A stretch of DNA of 6,632 bases. Source: an uncultured Clostridia bacterium. GTDB taxonomy: Bacteria > Bacillota > Clostridia > Oscillospirales > Oscillospiraceae. Position 1 is the first letter of the stretch; each line of letters begins with the position of its first letter. Location: the NCBI GenBank assembly GCA_945867445.1, contig CAMBID010000046.1:1-6632 (forward strand), in the 5' to 3' direction. Of this stretch, positions 1 to 5,878 are shown piece by piece. The notes beneath the pieces are model-generated. The model saw only the letters and a list, made by a program, of their open reading frames with translations. It did no database searches and was not told the origin of the DNA. The position numbers and the translations under genes are program-made.

Positions 1-705
1 CGGGTCTCCTTTACAGAAAAAGACCTTCCCGAGCTGCTGGGTCCCATGCCCTATCCCCCCTCCCTCCACACGGAGCGGGAGGAGATCGGCGTGGTGAACG
101 GCCTGGCCTGGACCCAGGCCGGCGGCGAGATCCTGGCGGTGGAGGTCAACGTGATGGAGGGCTCCGGCAAGCTGGAGCTTACCGGCAATTTGGGCGACGT
201 CATGAAGGAGTCCGCCCAGGCGGCCCTCAGCTGCCTGCGGAGCCGCTGCGCCGAGCTCGGCATCGCGCCGGACTTCTATAAGACCGAGGATATCCACATT
301 CACTTCCCGGAGGGGGCCGTTCCCAAGGACGGGCCCTCCGCCGGCATCGCCATCGCCACCGCCCTTTGCTCTGCCCTCACCGGGCGGAAGATCCGGGCCC
401 GCCTCGCCATGACCGGAGAGGTGACCCTCCGGGGCCGGGTGCTGCCCATCGGCGGACTGAAGGAGAAGACCATGGCGGCCCTGCGCTACGGCGTGGAGAC
501 CGTCCTGATCCCCCAGGACAACGTCCGGGACCTGGAGGACATCGACCAGACCGTGCGGAAGGCCCTGCGTTTTATCCCCGTCACCACGGTGGACCAAGTG
601 CTCTCCGCCGCCCTCTGCCCCCGGGAGGAGGCCGCGGCGGAGCCTGCCGAGGCTGCCTTCGTCCCGGCGGTGGCAGAGCCCGCCCGGCCCGTGTTGCGGC
701 AGTAA
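1..705 (+). CDS. lon: ATP-dependent protease LonA, C-terminal proteolytic domain (5' truncated by window edge)
   Basis: This is the C-terminal 234 residues of the cytoplasmic AAA+ serine protease Lon, which degrades misfolded and regulatory proteins. The frame is open from base 1, so the ATPase domain lies upstream of the window and the ATG at 46 is an internal Met. The Lon Ser-Lys dyad is visible. The Ser is in PKDGPSAG (codon 337-339) and the Lys is in GGLKEK (codon 466-468). They are 43 residues apart, as in E. coli Lon (S679/K722). The [15 protein letters not shown] block is also typical. After the last domain helix (about residue 205 of the visible part) comes an Ala/Pro/Glu-rich tail of roughly 30 residues that looks unstructured. 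The stop TAA overlaps the SD (AAGGAGG, 704-710) of engB, so the two are very likely cotranscribed. The lonA-ysxC(engB) pairing is also known from Bacillus. Confidence 0.96.
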   Translation, partial: RVSFTEKDLPELLGPMPYPPSLHTEREEIGVVNGLAWTQAGGEILAVEVNVMEGSGKLELTGNLGDVMKESAQAALSCLRSRCAELGIAPDFYKTEDIHIHFPEGAVPKDGPSAGIAIATALCSALTGRKIRARLAMTGEVTLRGRVLPIGGLKEKTMAALRYGVETVLIPQDNVRDLEDIDQTVRKALRFIPVTTVDQVLSAALCPREEAAAEPAEAAFVPAVAEPARPVLRQ

Positions 706-715
706 GGAGGATGTC

Positions 716-1309
716 ATGGCCCTGAATTTCAACAAGCCGGAGTTTGTCCGCTCCGCTGGGGAGCCCAGGGGCTTCCTGCGGGACGGTCTGCCCCAGTTCG
801 CCTTCGCCGGGCGCTCCAACGTGGGGAAGTCCTCGGTCATCAACCGCCTTGTGGGGCGCAAAAACCTGGCCTACGTGGGCGCGTCCCCCGGCAAGACGAT
901 CCACATCAACTACTTCCGCATCGACGGCAAGGTTTACCTCGTGGATCTCCCCGGCTACGGCTACGCCAAGGTCAGTCAGGCGGAAAAGGCCCGCTGGGCC
1001 CGCCTCATGGAGAGCTACTTTCAGTCCGAGAGCGAGGTTTTGACGGCGGGAGTCCTCATCGTGGATATCCGTCACCAGCCCACCGCCAACGACCTCACCA
1101 TGCACCAGTGGTTCCGCCAGTCCGGCTGCCCGGAGATTGTGGTGGCCAATAAGCTGGACAAACTGAAAAAAAGCCAGGTGGAGCCCGCGCTCCAGCTCAT
1201 CCGGGAGACCCTGGAACTGGGGGAGGGGGACCTCCTCATCCCCTTCTCCGCTGAGAAGGGGACGGGGAAGGAGGAACTCATCTCCGTCCTGACCCAGCGC
1301 TGCCAATAA
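716..1309 (+). CDS. engB: Ribosome-biogenesis GTP-binding protein EngB/YsxC
   Basis: A 197-residue TrmE-Era-EngA-EngB-Septin-like (TRAFAC) GTPase, close to the usual family length of about 195-200. Family members bind the ribosome precursor and are needed for late 50S subunit assembly; they are often essential. All G motifs are present: G1 GRSNVGKSS (residues 32-40), G2 Thr61 in the segment SPGKTIHINYF, G3 DLPGYGYAKV (from residue 77), G4 NKLDK (145-149) and G5 SAEKGTG (178-184). The DLPGYG form of G3 and the GRSNVGKSS form of G1 distinguish EngB from Era and EngA. ATG 716 is set by AAGGAGG at 704-710, with a 5-nt gap. The gene follows lon by 10 nt and is probably the last gene of that transcript, because a hairpin with a short T run begins about 30 nt after its stop. 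Confidence 0.97.
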   Translation: MALNFNKPEFVRSAGEPRGFLRDGLPQFAFAGRSNVGKSSVINRLVGRKNLAYVGASPGKTIHINYFRIDGKVYLVDLPGYGYAKVSQAEKARWARLMESYFQSESEVLTAGVLIVDIRHQPTANDLTMHQWFRQSGCPEIVVANKLDKLKKSQVEPALQLIRETLELGEGDLLIPFSAEKGTGKEELISVLTQRCQ

Positions 1310-1340
1310 AGAGGAACAGATTCGTCTGAGGCTTTGATTG

Positions 1341-1390
1341 CACCCCATTCGCCAGACAGTATGGTTAGATGTCTGACGAATGGGGTGTTT
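1341..1390 (+). terminator. Probable intrinsic terminator after engB
   Basis: CACCCCATTCG (1341-1351) pairs perfectly with CGAATGGGGTG (1377-1387). After one C/A mismatch, the stem continues with CAGACA (1353-1358) against TGTCTG (1370-1375), leaving an 11-nt loop. The stem is followed by TTTAAT, so the T tract is short. The position, 31 nt after the engB stop and on the same strand, fits termination of the lon-engB transcript. The weak T tract is the main reservation. Confidence 0.7.
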
Positions 1391-1428
1391 AATATGCTAT
1401 AAAAGATTTTGATACTACTCTCCCATTA

Positions 1429-1475
1429 ATACTTTTTCTTGATAAAAATCAAAGATTTTTATCAAGAAAAAGTAT
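1429..1475. repeat. Perfect 22-bp inverted repeat, 3-nt loop
   Basis: The left arm 1429-1450 begins ATACTTTTTCTTGAT and ends AAAAATC. It is exactly reverse-complementary to the right arm 1454-1475, which begins GATTTTTATCAAG and ends AAAGTAT. Only AAA (1451-1453) separates the arms. A single A/A mismatch (1428/1476) interrupts two further pairs (TT 1426-1427 with AA 1477-1478). Transcribed from either strand it gives an almost identical long, A/U-rich hairpin. Function is unknown. Confidence 0.85.
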
Positions 1476-1501
1476 AAAAACAAGACAATTATCTTGTTTT
1501 T
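1476..1501. terminator. A-tract/T-tract hairpin, possible bidirectional terminator
   Basis: AAAAACAAGA (1476-1485) pairs with TCTTGTTTTT (1492-1501) around the 6-nt loop CAATTA. Read on either strand this gives a CAAGA/TCTTG stem preceded by A5 and followed by T5, which is the layout of an intrinsic terminator. The stem core is only 5 bp and A/T-leaning, so it may act with the 22-bp hairpin immediately before it rather than alone. Confidence 0.5.
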
Positions 1502-1547
1502 CATGGATTCTAGTATGATTCGGTTTTCGTACAACATCCGAGAAGGG

Positions 1548-1574
1548 AAGGGCGGGAGCGTGGCTCCCGCCCTT
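1548..1574. repeat. GC-rich 12-bp inverted repeat (hairpin) upstream of tagA
   Basis: AAGGGCGGGAGC (1548-1559) pairs perfectly with GCTCCCGCCCTT (1563-1574) around the 3-nt loop GTG. The + strand continues TCTCCC, so there is no real T tract. It resembles the stem of a terminator, or a leader structure if transcription begins upstream of it. It lies about 60 nt before the promoter candidate for tagA. Confidence 0.6.
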
Positions 1575-1635
1575 TCTCCCTACCGCCTTCCGGAGGCGTC
1601 CCGCTCCGCTTCTTCCCGCTATGCGATTTTAGGAT

Positions 1636-1664
1636 TGGACAAATGGGGGAAGCTGTGCTATCAT
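1636..1664 (+). promoter_or_regulatory. Candidate sigma-A promoter for tagA-tmk
   Basis: TGGACA (1636-1641, 5 of 6 matches to TTGACA) is separated by 17 nt from TATCAT (1659-1664, 5 of 6 matches to TATAAT). The start site would be near 1671, giving a leader of about 70 nt before the GTG at 1742. It lies downstream of the terminator-like hairpins and upstream of the first gene of the next unit. The call comes from consensus matching by eye. Confidence 0.55.
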
Positions 1665-1741
1665 CTATCCTGTATGCGTATGCCTTACCGTTCAACGGCC
1701 TGAATGGGCGGCGGAAACGTGAAACAGCAAGGAGTGATCTC

Positions 1742-2461
1742 GTGCGGATCGATGTACTGGGCGTGGGCTTTGACAACCTGACCATGGCGGAGGCTGTGGA
1801 GGCCGGCGCGTGCCTTTTGCAGGAGGAGGGCTGCCACTACGTGGTGACCCCCAACCCGGAGATTGTGGAGGTCTGCCGGGAAAACCCCGCGGCCATGGCT
1901 GCCGTCAACGGGGCGGATCTGGTGCTGCCGGACGGTATCGGCGTCGTGAAGGGCGCCGCCATGCTGGGCACGCCTCTGAAGGAGAAGACCCCCGGCATCG
2001 AGTTCGCCGCCGGACTCATGGCGCGGATGGCGAAGGAGGGGAAGTCCCTCTACCTTCTGGGGGCCAGGCCTGGCGTGGCTGACAAGGCGGCGGAGCGGCT
2101 GAAAGGTCAGTATCCGGGTCTCCGCATCGCCGGGACCCACGACGGGTATTTCAAAGAGGACGCCCCGGTGGCGGAGGCCATCCGGGCAAGCGAGGCGGAC
2201 TGCGTTTTCGTCTGCCTGGGGGCTCCCAAGCAGGAGCTTTGGATGGCGAAATGGGGGGAAGAGACGGGAGCCTGTCTCCTCTGCGGTCTCGGCGGCAGCC
2301 TGGACGTTTTCGCGGGGGTTGTGGAGCGGGCGCCCAAGTTCTGGTCCGATCATGGGCTGGAGTGGTTTTACCGCCTCTGCAAGGAGCCAAAGCGCATCGG
2401 CCGGATGATGAAGCTGCCGCTTTTTTTGCTGCATGTCCGGAAGGAGAAGCGGGGAAGATGA
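1742..2461 (+). CDS. tagA: GT26 family glycosyltransferase (TagA/WecG type)
   Basis: A 239-residue WecG/TagA/CpsF (GT26) protein. Characterised TagA enzymes transfer N-acetylmannosamine from UDP-ManNAc to undecaprenyl-diphospho-GlcNAc at the inner membrane face, building the linkage unit of wall teichoic acid; relatives make other surface polymers. Visible landmarks are TPNPE (residues 36-40), LPDGIGVV with Asp64, LYLLGARPGV (103-112) and GAPKQELW (160-167). The C-terminal segment ERAPKFW...GLEWFYRL...EPKRIGRM (195-222) matches the appendage that brings TagA to the membrane. Thr36 and Asp64 correspond to the catalytic Thr/Asp reported for a Thermoanaerobacter TagA. The GTG start at 1742 is chosen because AAGGAG (1729-1734) lies 7 nt upstream and MRIDVLGVGFDN is where the family begins. 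The upstream in-frame ATG at 1643 would lie before the predicted transcription start. The exact sugar acceptor cannot be told from sequence. Confidence 0.93.
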   Translation: MRIDVLGVGFDNLTMAEAVEAGACLLQEEGCHYVVTPNPEIVEVCRENPAAMAAVNGADLVLPDGIGVVKGAAMLGTPLKEKTPGIEFAAGLMARMAKEGKSLYLLGARPGVADKAAERLKGQYPGLRIAGTHDGYFKEDAPVAEAIRASEADCVFVCLGAPKQELWMAKWGEETGACLLCGLGGSLDVFAGVVERAPKFWSDHGLEWFYRLCKEPKRIGRMMKLPLFLLHVRKEKRGR

Positions 2462-3123
2462 AAGGAAAGCTGATTGTCTTCGAGGGGACGGACGGCTCCG
2501 GTAAGGCCACCCAGTCCCGGCTCCTCTGCAAACGGCTGGAGCGGGAGGGCATCCCCTGCCGGAAGATCGATTTCCCCCGCTACGGAAAGCCCTCCGCCGT
2601 CATGGTGCAGGAGTACCTGGACGGGAAGCTGGGAAAAAATCCCGGCGACGTCAGCGCCTATGCCGCGACGCTCTTCTACGCCACGGACCGCTACGCCTCC
2701 TATCAGGAGGACTGGGGCGGATTCTATGAGGCCGGGGGTCTCGTCATTGCTGACCGATACACTACCTCCAACGCCGTCCATCAGGCATCAAAGCTCACAG
2801 GGGCGGAGCGGCAGGAGTACCTTGCCTGGCTCTTCGACCTGGAGTACGGCAGGCTGGGCCTGCCGAAGCCGGACCTGGTGCTGTACCTGGACATGCCCAT
2901 AGAGATCACGGAGAGAATGATGCGCCGCCGGGAGGCGGACACCCACACCCACGCGGATATCCATGAGCAGGATGCCGCCTATCTCCGCCGCTGCCGGGAG
3001 AGTGCCCGGGAGGTGGTGGACCAGTGCGGCTGGACCGTGATCCACTGCGGAAGGGACGGCGAGCCCCGGAGCGTCGAAGACATTGCCGCCGAGGTCTGGC
3101 GGCGGGTCAGGGAGGCGCTCTGA
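2458..3123 (+). CDS. tmk: Thymidylate kinase family protein (dTMP kinase-like)
   Basis: A 221-residue P-loop nucleoside monophosphate kinase; canonical members phosphorylate dTMP to dTDP with ATP. It shows FEGTDGSGKATQ (P-loop, residues 8-19), FPRYG (39-43), FYATDRYASY (73-82, with Arg78), the DRY motif ADRYTTSN (98-105) and DLVLYLDMP (139-147). The lid is RRREADTHTHADIHEQD (156-172). Two deviations from textbook Tmk stand out: Ala in GSGKATQ where GSGKTTQ is usual, and a His-rich lid. They suggest a divergent Clostridial subfamily, so another deoxynucleotide substrate is possible. ATG 2458 overlaps the tagA stop as ATGA, implying translational coupling; AAGGAG at 2441-2446 is a somewhat distant SD. 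An in-frame ATG at 2239 lies deep inside tagA and is rejected as the start. The gene ends about 30 nt before a hairpin. Confidence 0.88.
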   Translation: MKGKLIVFEGTDGSGKATQSRLLCKRLEREGIPCRKIDFPRYGKPSAVMVQEYLDGKLGKNPGDVSAYAATLFYATDRYASYQEDWGGFYEAGGLVIADRYTTSNAVHQASKLTGAERQEYLAWLFDLEYGRLGLPKPDLVLYLDMPIEITERMMRRREADTHTHADIHEQDAAYLRRCRESAREVVDQCGWTVIHCGRDGEPRSVEDIAAEVWRRVREAL

Positions 3124-3150
3124 GGGGCTTGACCCGGGAGCGCACGGTGG

Positions 3151-3173
3151 AAAGGGGACGCTTTGCGTCCCCT
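3151..3173 (-). terminator. Terminator between convergent tmk and the Cys-rich gene
   Basis: On the minus strand AGGGGACGC pairs with GCGTCCCCT around AAA (arms 3153-3161 and 3165-3173, 9 bp), and the second arm runs into TTT (3151-3153). It lies 15 nt beyond the stop of the minus-strand gene and 30 nt beyond the stop of tmk. It could therefore end both transcripts, although the + strand side lacks a T tract. Confidence 0.6.
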
Positions 3174-3188
3174 CCCCGCGCCTGGTAC

Positions 3189-3335
3189 TCAGCAGCAGCC
3201 GCAGCCGTCGTTGCTGCCGCAGCCGCAGTGATTGCCGCAGCTGTTCCCGAAGCCATTGCCGCAGCAGCACAGCAGCAGCACGATGATGATGATCCACCAG
3301 AGACAGGAGCAGTTATTGCCGGAGTTAAAGCACAT
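3189..3335 (-). CDS. Small Cys/Gly-rich protein with a hydrophobic segment (48 aa)
   Basis: A 48-residue protein of unknown function. It starts MCFNSGNNCSCLWW (residues 1-14) and has a short hydrophobic stretch IIIIVLLL (15-22). A Cys triplet (23-25) follows, then a Gly/Asn/Cys tail ending DGCGCC. Twelve of 48 residues are Cys: positions 2, 9, 11, 23-25, 33, 37, 39, 45, 47 and 48. The start is supported by GAGGTG on the minus strand (3342-3347), 6 nt before ATG, and a hairpin with a T run follows the stop. The alternating Gly/Asn/Cys composition with Trp and Ile next to a membrane-like stretch is not expected from a random frame. Similar tiny Cys-rich proteins are common in Clostridia, some under names such as high-cysteine or chorion-class proteins; that comparison is from memory. 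A spore-coat, metal-binding or membrane-associated role is conceivable but unproven. It is convergent to tmk and divergent from mltG. Confidence 0.75.
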   Translation of the reverse strand: MCFNSGNNCSCLWWIIIIVLLLCCCGNGFGNSCGNHCGCGSNDGCGCC

Positions 3336-3495
3336 ACCATTCACCTCACTTGCGATTCTGCCCTATCCTATGCGGGCAGGAGGGAATGGGAGCCTGACCC
3401 GGCGAAAGAGGAGGGAAACCCCCGGAATTCCCCCTGCTCCGTGAAATTTAGCGCCCGGGAGGGAAGGATTTTCCGCCGGGCACGGGAGGTTAACT

Positions 3496-4623
3496 ATGCC
3501 AAGAAACAATCAACAGGACACTGCCAGCTGGGACGCCCGGGAGGTCCGGAGAGCCGGGGAGCAGCGCCCTCGGGAAAAGCGCCGGAGGCGGGTGCGTCTC
3601 GTGCCGTATCTCCTCTTCGTGGTGGTGGTCTCCGCCATCCTGGCGGGCAGCGGCTGGCTCCTTGTCAGCGAGTTCTGCTCTTTCAACCGGGCACCGGTGG
3701 AGGCCGAGGTGGAGATCACGGCGGAGGATGATCTCTCCAGCATCGCAACGAAGCTGAAGGACGATGGGCTCATCAACTATAAGTGGCTTTTCAAGTTGGT
3801 GGGCCGCCTCAGCCACGCTGAGAGCAAGATTGGCATCGGCACCTATACCCTCAACCAGGACATGGACTACCTGGCCCTCATCGCCGCCATGCACAACGCC
3901 TCCGGCAACCTGAACGCCGAGGTGGTCCGGGTCACCATCCCGGAGGGCTACACCGTGCGGCAGACCATCGCGCTTCTCGCCAGCAAGGGCGTCAACACCG
4001 AGGAGGCATTGACGGAGGCCGCCAAGACCGCCAGCTTCACCTATGACTTCATCAAGGACACCGGCGAGCTCTCCCGGCTGGAGGGATACCTCTTCCCGGA
4101 TACCTATGAGTTTTACCTGAACGAGAAGCCCGCCTCCGCCATCAAGCGCCTGCTGGACAACTTCAACCGCAAGATGACCGAGGAGCGGATGCAGGCGGTG
4201 GAGGATTCCGGCTACAGCCTGAAGGAGATCATCACCATCGCCTCCCTCATCGAGAAGGAGACCGACGGCTCCGACCACGCAAAGATCGCCTCCGTCATCT
4301 ATAACCGCCTGAACGACAGCGGCAGCCACGGCACCTATCGGATGCTGAACATCGACGCGGCGTTGCTCTATGCCCTGCCGGACCATGAGGGGGCCCTTAC
4401 CAACGCCGACAAGAAGGTGGACTCCCCCTATAACCTCTATACCCATGCGGGGCTGCCCCCCACGCCCATCGCCAACCCCGGCATCGCCTCCATCGACGCC
4501 GCCCTCCGCCCGGAGACCACGGATTACTACTACTATGCCTTGGGCAAGGACGGCAAGCACCACTTCTCCACCACACTCTCCGAGCACAACGCTTTCCTCA
4601 ATAGCGGCGAGTATGGCGGATAA
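3496..4623 (+). CDS. mltG: Endolytic peptidoglycan transglycosylase MltG (YceG-like)
   Basis: A 375-residue membrane-anchored lytic transglycosylase that cleaves nascent glycan strands near the inner membrane and so ends their polymerisation. The N-terminus (1-35) is polar and very basic (REKRRRRVR). One transmembrane helix follows (about 36-58), giving an Nin-Cout topology. A LysM-like region (about 68-132) precedes the catalytic YceG domain. Visible family motifs are LEGYLFPDTYEF (195-206), IASLIEKET (248-256, with Glu253 at the position of the E. coli catalytic Glu218), ASVIYNRL (265-272), SPYNLYTHAGLPPTPIANPG (310-329) and the HFSTTLSEHNAF block (356-367). Only the stretch GTYRMLNIDAALLYAL departs somewhat from the usual form. 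ATG 3496 follows GGAGGT (3485-3490) with a 5-nt gap. It heads a unit with the U32 gene, which overlaps its 3' end by 11 nt. Confidence 0.95.
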   Translation: MPRNNQQDTASWDAREVRRAGEQRPREKRRRRVRLVPYLLFVVVVSAILAGSGWLLVSEFCSFNRAPVEAEVEITAEDDLSSIATKLKDDGLINYKWLFKLVGRLSHAESKIGIGTYTLNQDMDYLALIAAMHNASGNLNAEVVRVTIPEGYTVRQTIALLASKGVNTEEALTEAAKTASFTYDFIKDTGELSRLEGYLFPDTYEFYLNEKPASAIKRLLDNFNRKMTEERMQAVEDSGYSLKEIITIASLIEKETDGSDHAKIASVIYNRLNDSGSHGTYRMLNIDAALLYALPDHEGALTNADKKVDSPYNLYTHAGLPPTPIANPGIASIDAALRPETTDYYYYALGKDGKHHFSTTLSEHNAFLNSGEYGG

Positions 4624-5842
4624 GCGGAAGGTGCCGGAGCTCCTGGCTCCGGCGGGGGACTGGGAGCGCCTCCGGATGGCGGTCCTCTACGGGGCGGACG
4701 CGGTCTATCTTGCGGGGACTTCCTTCGGGATGCGGGCCTTCGCCGGGAACTTTTCGCCGGAGGAGCTGCCAAAAGCCGTGGCCTTCGCCCATGCCCATGG
4801 GGTGAAGGTCCACTGCACCGTGAATACCATGCCGAGGAATCACGAGATCGTGGGCATCCCGGCGCACCTGGAGCTTCTCCAGGACGCCGGGGTGGACGCC
4901 CTGATCCTGGCGGACCTGGGGGTCTTCACCCTGGCGGGGAAGTACGCTCCCAGGTGCGAGCGGCATGTCTCCACCCAGCAGTCCATTGCAAACTGCGAGT
5001 GTGCCCGGGCCTGGTACGACCTGGGGGCCTCCCGGGTGGTGCTGGCAAGGGAGCTGAGCCTTGCGGAGATCGCGGAGATCCGGGCCAAGACGCCCCCGGA
5101 GCTGGAGATCGAGACCTTCTGCCACGGGGCCATGTGCGTCAGCTACTCCGGACGCTGCCTCCTCAGTAACTATATGACCGGCCGGGATTCCAACCGGGGC
5201 GAGTGCGCCCAGCCCTGCCGCTACCAGTACGCCCTGATGGAGGAGAAGCGCCCCGGGGAGTACTTCCCGGTCTTTGAGGACGAAAAGGGCAGCTCCATCA
5301 TGAACTCCCGGGATCTGTGCACCATCGACCATCTTCCGGAGCTCCGGGACGCCGGGGTGGACTGCCTGAAGATCGAGGGCCGGGCGAAATCCGCCTACTA
5401 CGCCGCCATCGTCACGGGGGCCTACCGCCATGGGCTGGACGCCGCGGCGGAGGGGGTACCCATTGATCCCGTCTGGCGGGATGAGGTGGAGCACGTCAGC
5501 CACCGGCCCTATTCCACCGGCTTCCTCTTCGGCCCGCCGGGACAGTACTACGCAACCTCCCGGTACCTCCGGGAGTGGCAGGTGGTGGCCCTGGTGACGG
5601 ACTGCGACGGGAGCGGAAACGCCACCCTCTCTCTCCGGAACAAGTTCCATACCGGGGAGGAGCTGGAGGCGGTGGGCCCGGACACCCGGCCCTTCGCCTT
5701 CACCGCACCGGAGATCTTCCTCGCAGACGGGACGCCTGCGGAGGAGCCCAGAACGCCCCGGACCGTCCTGAAAATGAAGCTGCCTCAGGCTGTGCCGGCC
5801 TGGTCGCTGCTGCGGCGGAGAGCGGAGCTCTCCGCGAAGTAA
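4613..5842 (+). CDS. trhP: U32 family protein, TrhP-type tRNA U34 hydroxylase
   Basis: A 409-residue member of the 'peptidase U32' family. The best-studied relatives (E. coli TrhP/YegQ, B. subtilis YrrN/YrrO) are Fe-S proteins that form 5-hydroxyuridine at the tRNA wobble position using prephenate. The N-terminal TIM-barrel-like part begins PELLAPAGDWERL. The U32 signature E-T-F-C-H-G-A-M-C-V-S-Y-S-G-R-C-L-L-S spans 167-185. It is followed by GECAQPCRYQY (196-206), SRDLC (232-236) and DCLKIEGRAKS (250-260). Cys170, 175, 182, 198, 202 and 236 are the candidate cluster ligands. A C-terminal beta domain (about 318-390) completes it. The length fits the YrrO type. ATG 4613 is preferred because the family begins with the PELLAPAG strand just after it; the frame runs further upstream only as a shadow of mltG. 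The SD is weak, so coupling through the 11-nt overlap with mltG is likely. In B. subtilis mltG (yrrL) also lies close to these genes. Confidence 0.88.
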   Translation: MADKRKVPELLAPAGDWERLRMAVLYGADAVYLAGTSFGMRAFAGNFSPEELPKAVAFAHAHGVKVHCTVNTMPRNHEIVGIPAHLELLQDAGVDALILADLGVFTLAGKYAPRCERHVSTQQSIANCECARAWYDLGASRVVLARELSLAEIAEIRAKTPPELEIETFCHGAMCVSYSGRCLLSNYMTGRDSNRGECAQPCRYQYALMEEKRPGEYFPVFEDEKGSSIMNSRDLCTIDHLPELRDAGVDCLKIEGRAKSAYYAAIVTGAYRHGLDAAAEGVPIDPVWRDEVEHVSHRPYSTGFLFGPPGQYYATSRYLREWQVVALVTDCDGSGNATLSLRNKFHTGEELEAVGPDTRPFAFTAPEIFLADGTPAEEPRTPRTVLKMKLPQAVPAWSLLRRRAELSAK

Positions 5843-5878
5843 GAGAGGAATACCCATCGCGTCGAGAGGAGAAAGGCT

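Larger units (their letters stand above)
1391..1501. other. AT-rich hairpin island in a high-GC intergenic region
   Basis: The 110 bases from 1391 to 1500 contain 23 G or C by hand count (about 21%), against a clearly GC-rich background on both sides. No convincing ORF starts and stops here. The island holds two back-to-back inverted repeats (1429-1475 and 1476-1501). It also holds a short direct repeat, AAAGATTTT at 1402-1410 and again at 1452-1460. Possible identities are a tandem terminator block, a small structured RNA, or a remnant of a miniature mobile element. I see no target-site duplication that would settle the last option. Confidence 0.6.

Noticed and set aside
581..1348. 255-aa minus-strand frame over lon/engB
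   Set aside because: It overlaps two well-supported genes and has low-complexity Arg/Pro-rich ends.
1494..1703. 69-aa + strand frame in the lon-tagA gap
   Set aside because: It runs through two hairpins and the predicted promoter, has no good SD, and has no recognisable features.
1643..1741. Longer tagA start at ATG 1643
   Set aside because: It would lie inside the candidate promoter, has no family-like N-terminus, and the GTG at 1742 has an ideal SD.
2239..2457. Longer tmk start at 2239
   Set aside because: The extension is a shadow of tagA. The kinase fold begins at MKGKLIVFEG, encoded from 2458.
3191..3280. GCA/GCC trinucleotide-like repeat suggesting a tandem repeat or CRISPR-like array
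   Set aside because: It is explained by consecutive TGC (Cys) and GGC (Gly) codons of the minus-strand gene; there are no regular repeat-spacer units.
3107..3340. 77-aa Ala-rich minus-strand frame over the Cys-rich gene
   Set aside because: The stretch of Ala, Ser and Thr is the shifted reading of TGC/GGC codons. The frame starting at 3335 has the properly spaced SD and a structured composition.
3340..3369. Possible + strand promoter TTCACC-18-TATCCT for mltG
   Set aside because: It has only 4 of 6 matches at each box, and the same bases hold the minus-strand SD and -10 element. The true mltG promoter is not evident.
3453..3481. Imperfect GCCCGG...CCGGGC inverted repeat just before the mltG SD
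   Set aside because: Six base pairs with a 17-nt loop in GC-rich DNA is near chance expectation.
3024..3731. 235-aa + strand frame spanning tmk end, spacer and mltG start
   Set aside because: It overlaps two real genes in other frames and is dominated by Ala runs from the antisense of the Cys codons.
3490..4587. 365-aa open frame on the minus strand
   Set aside because: It is fully antisense to mltG and explained by third-position GC bias; no motif or SD supports it.
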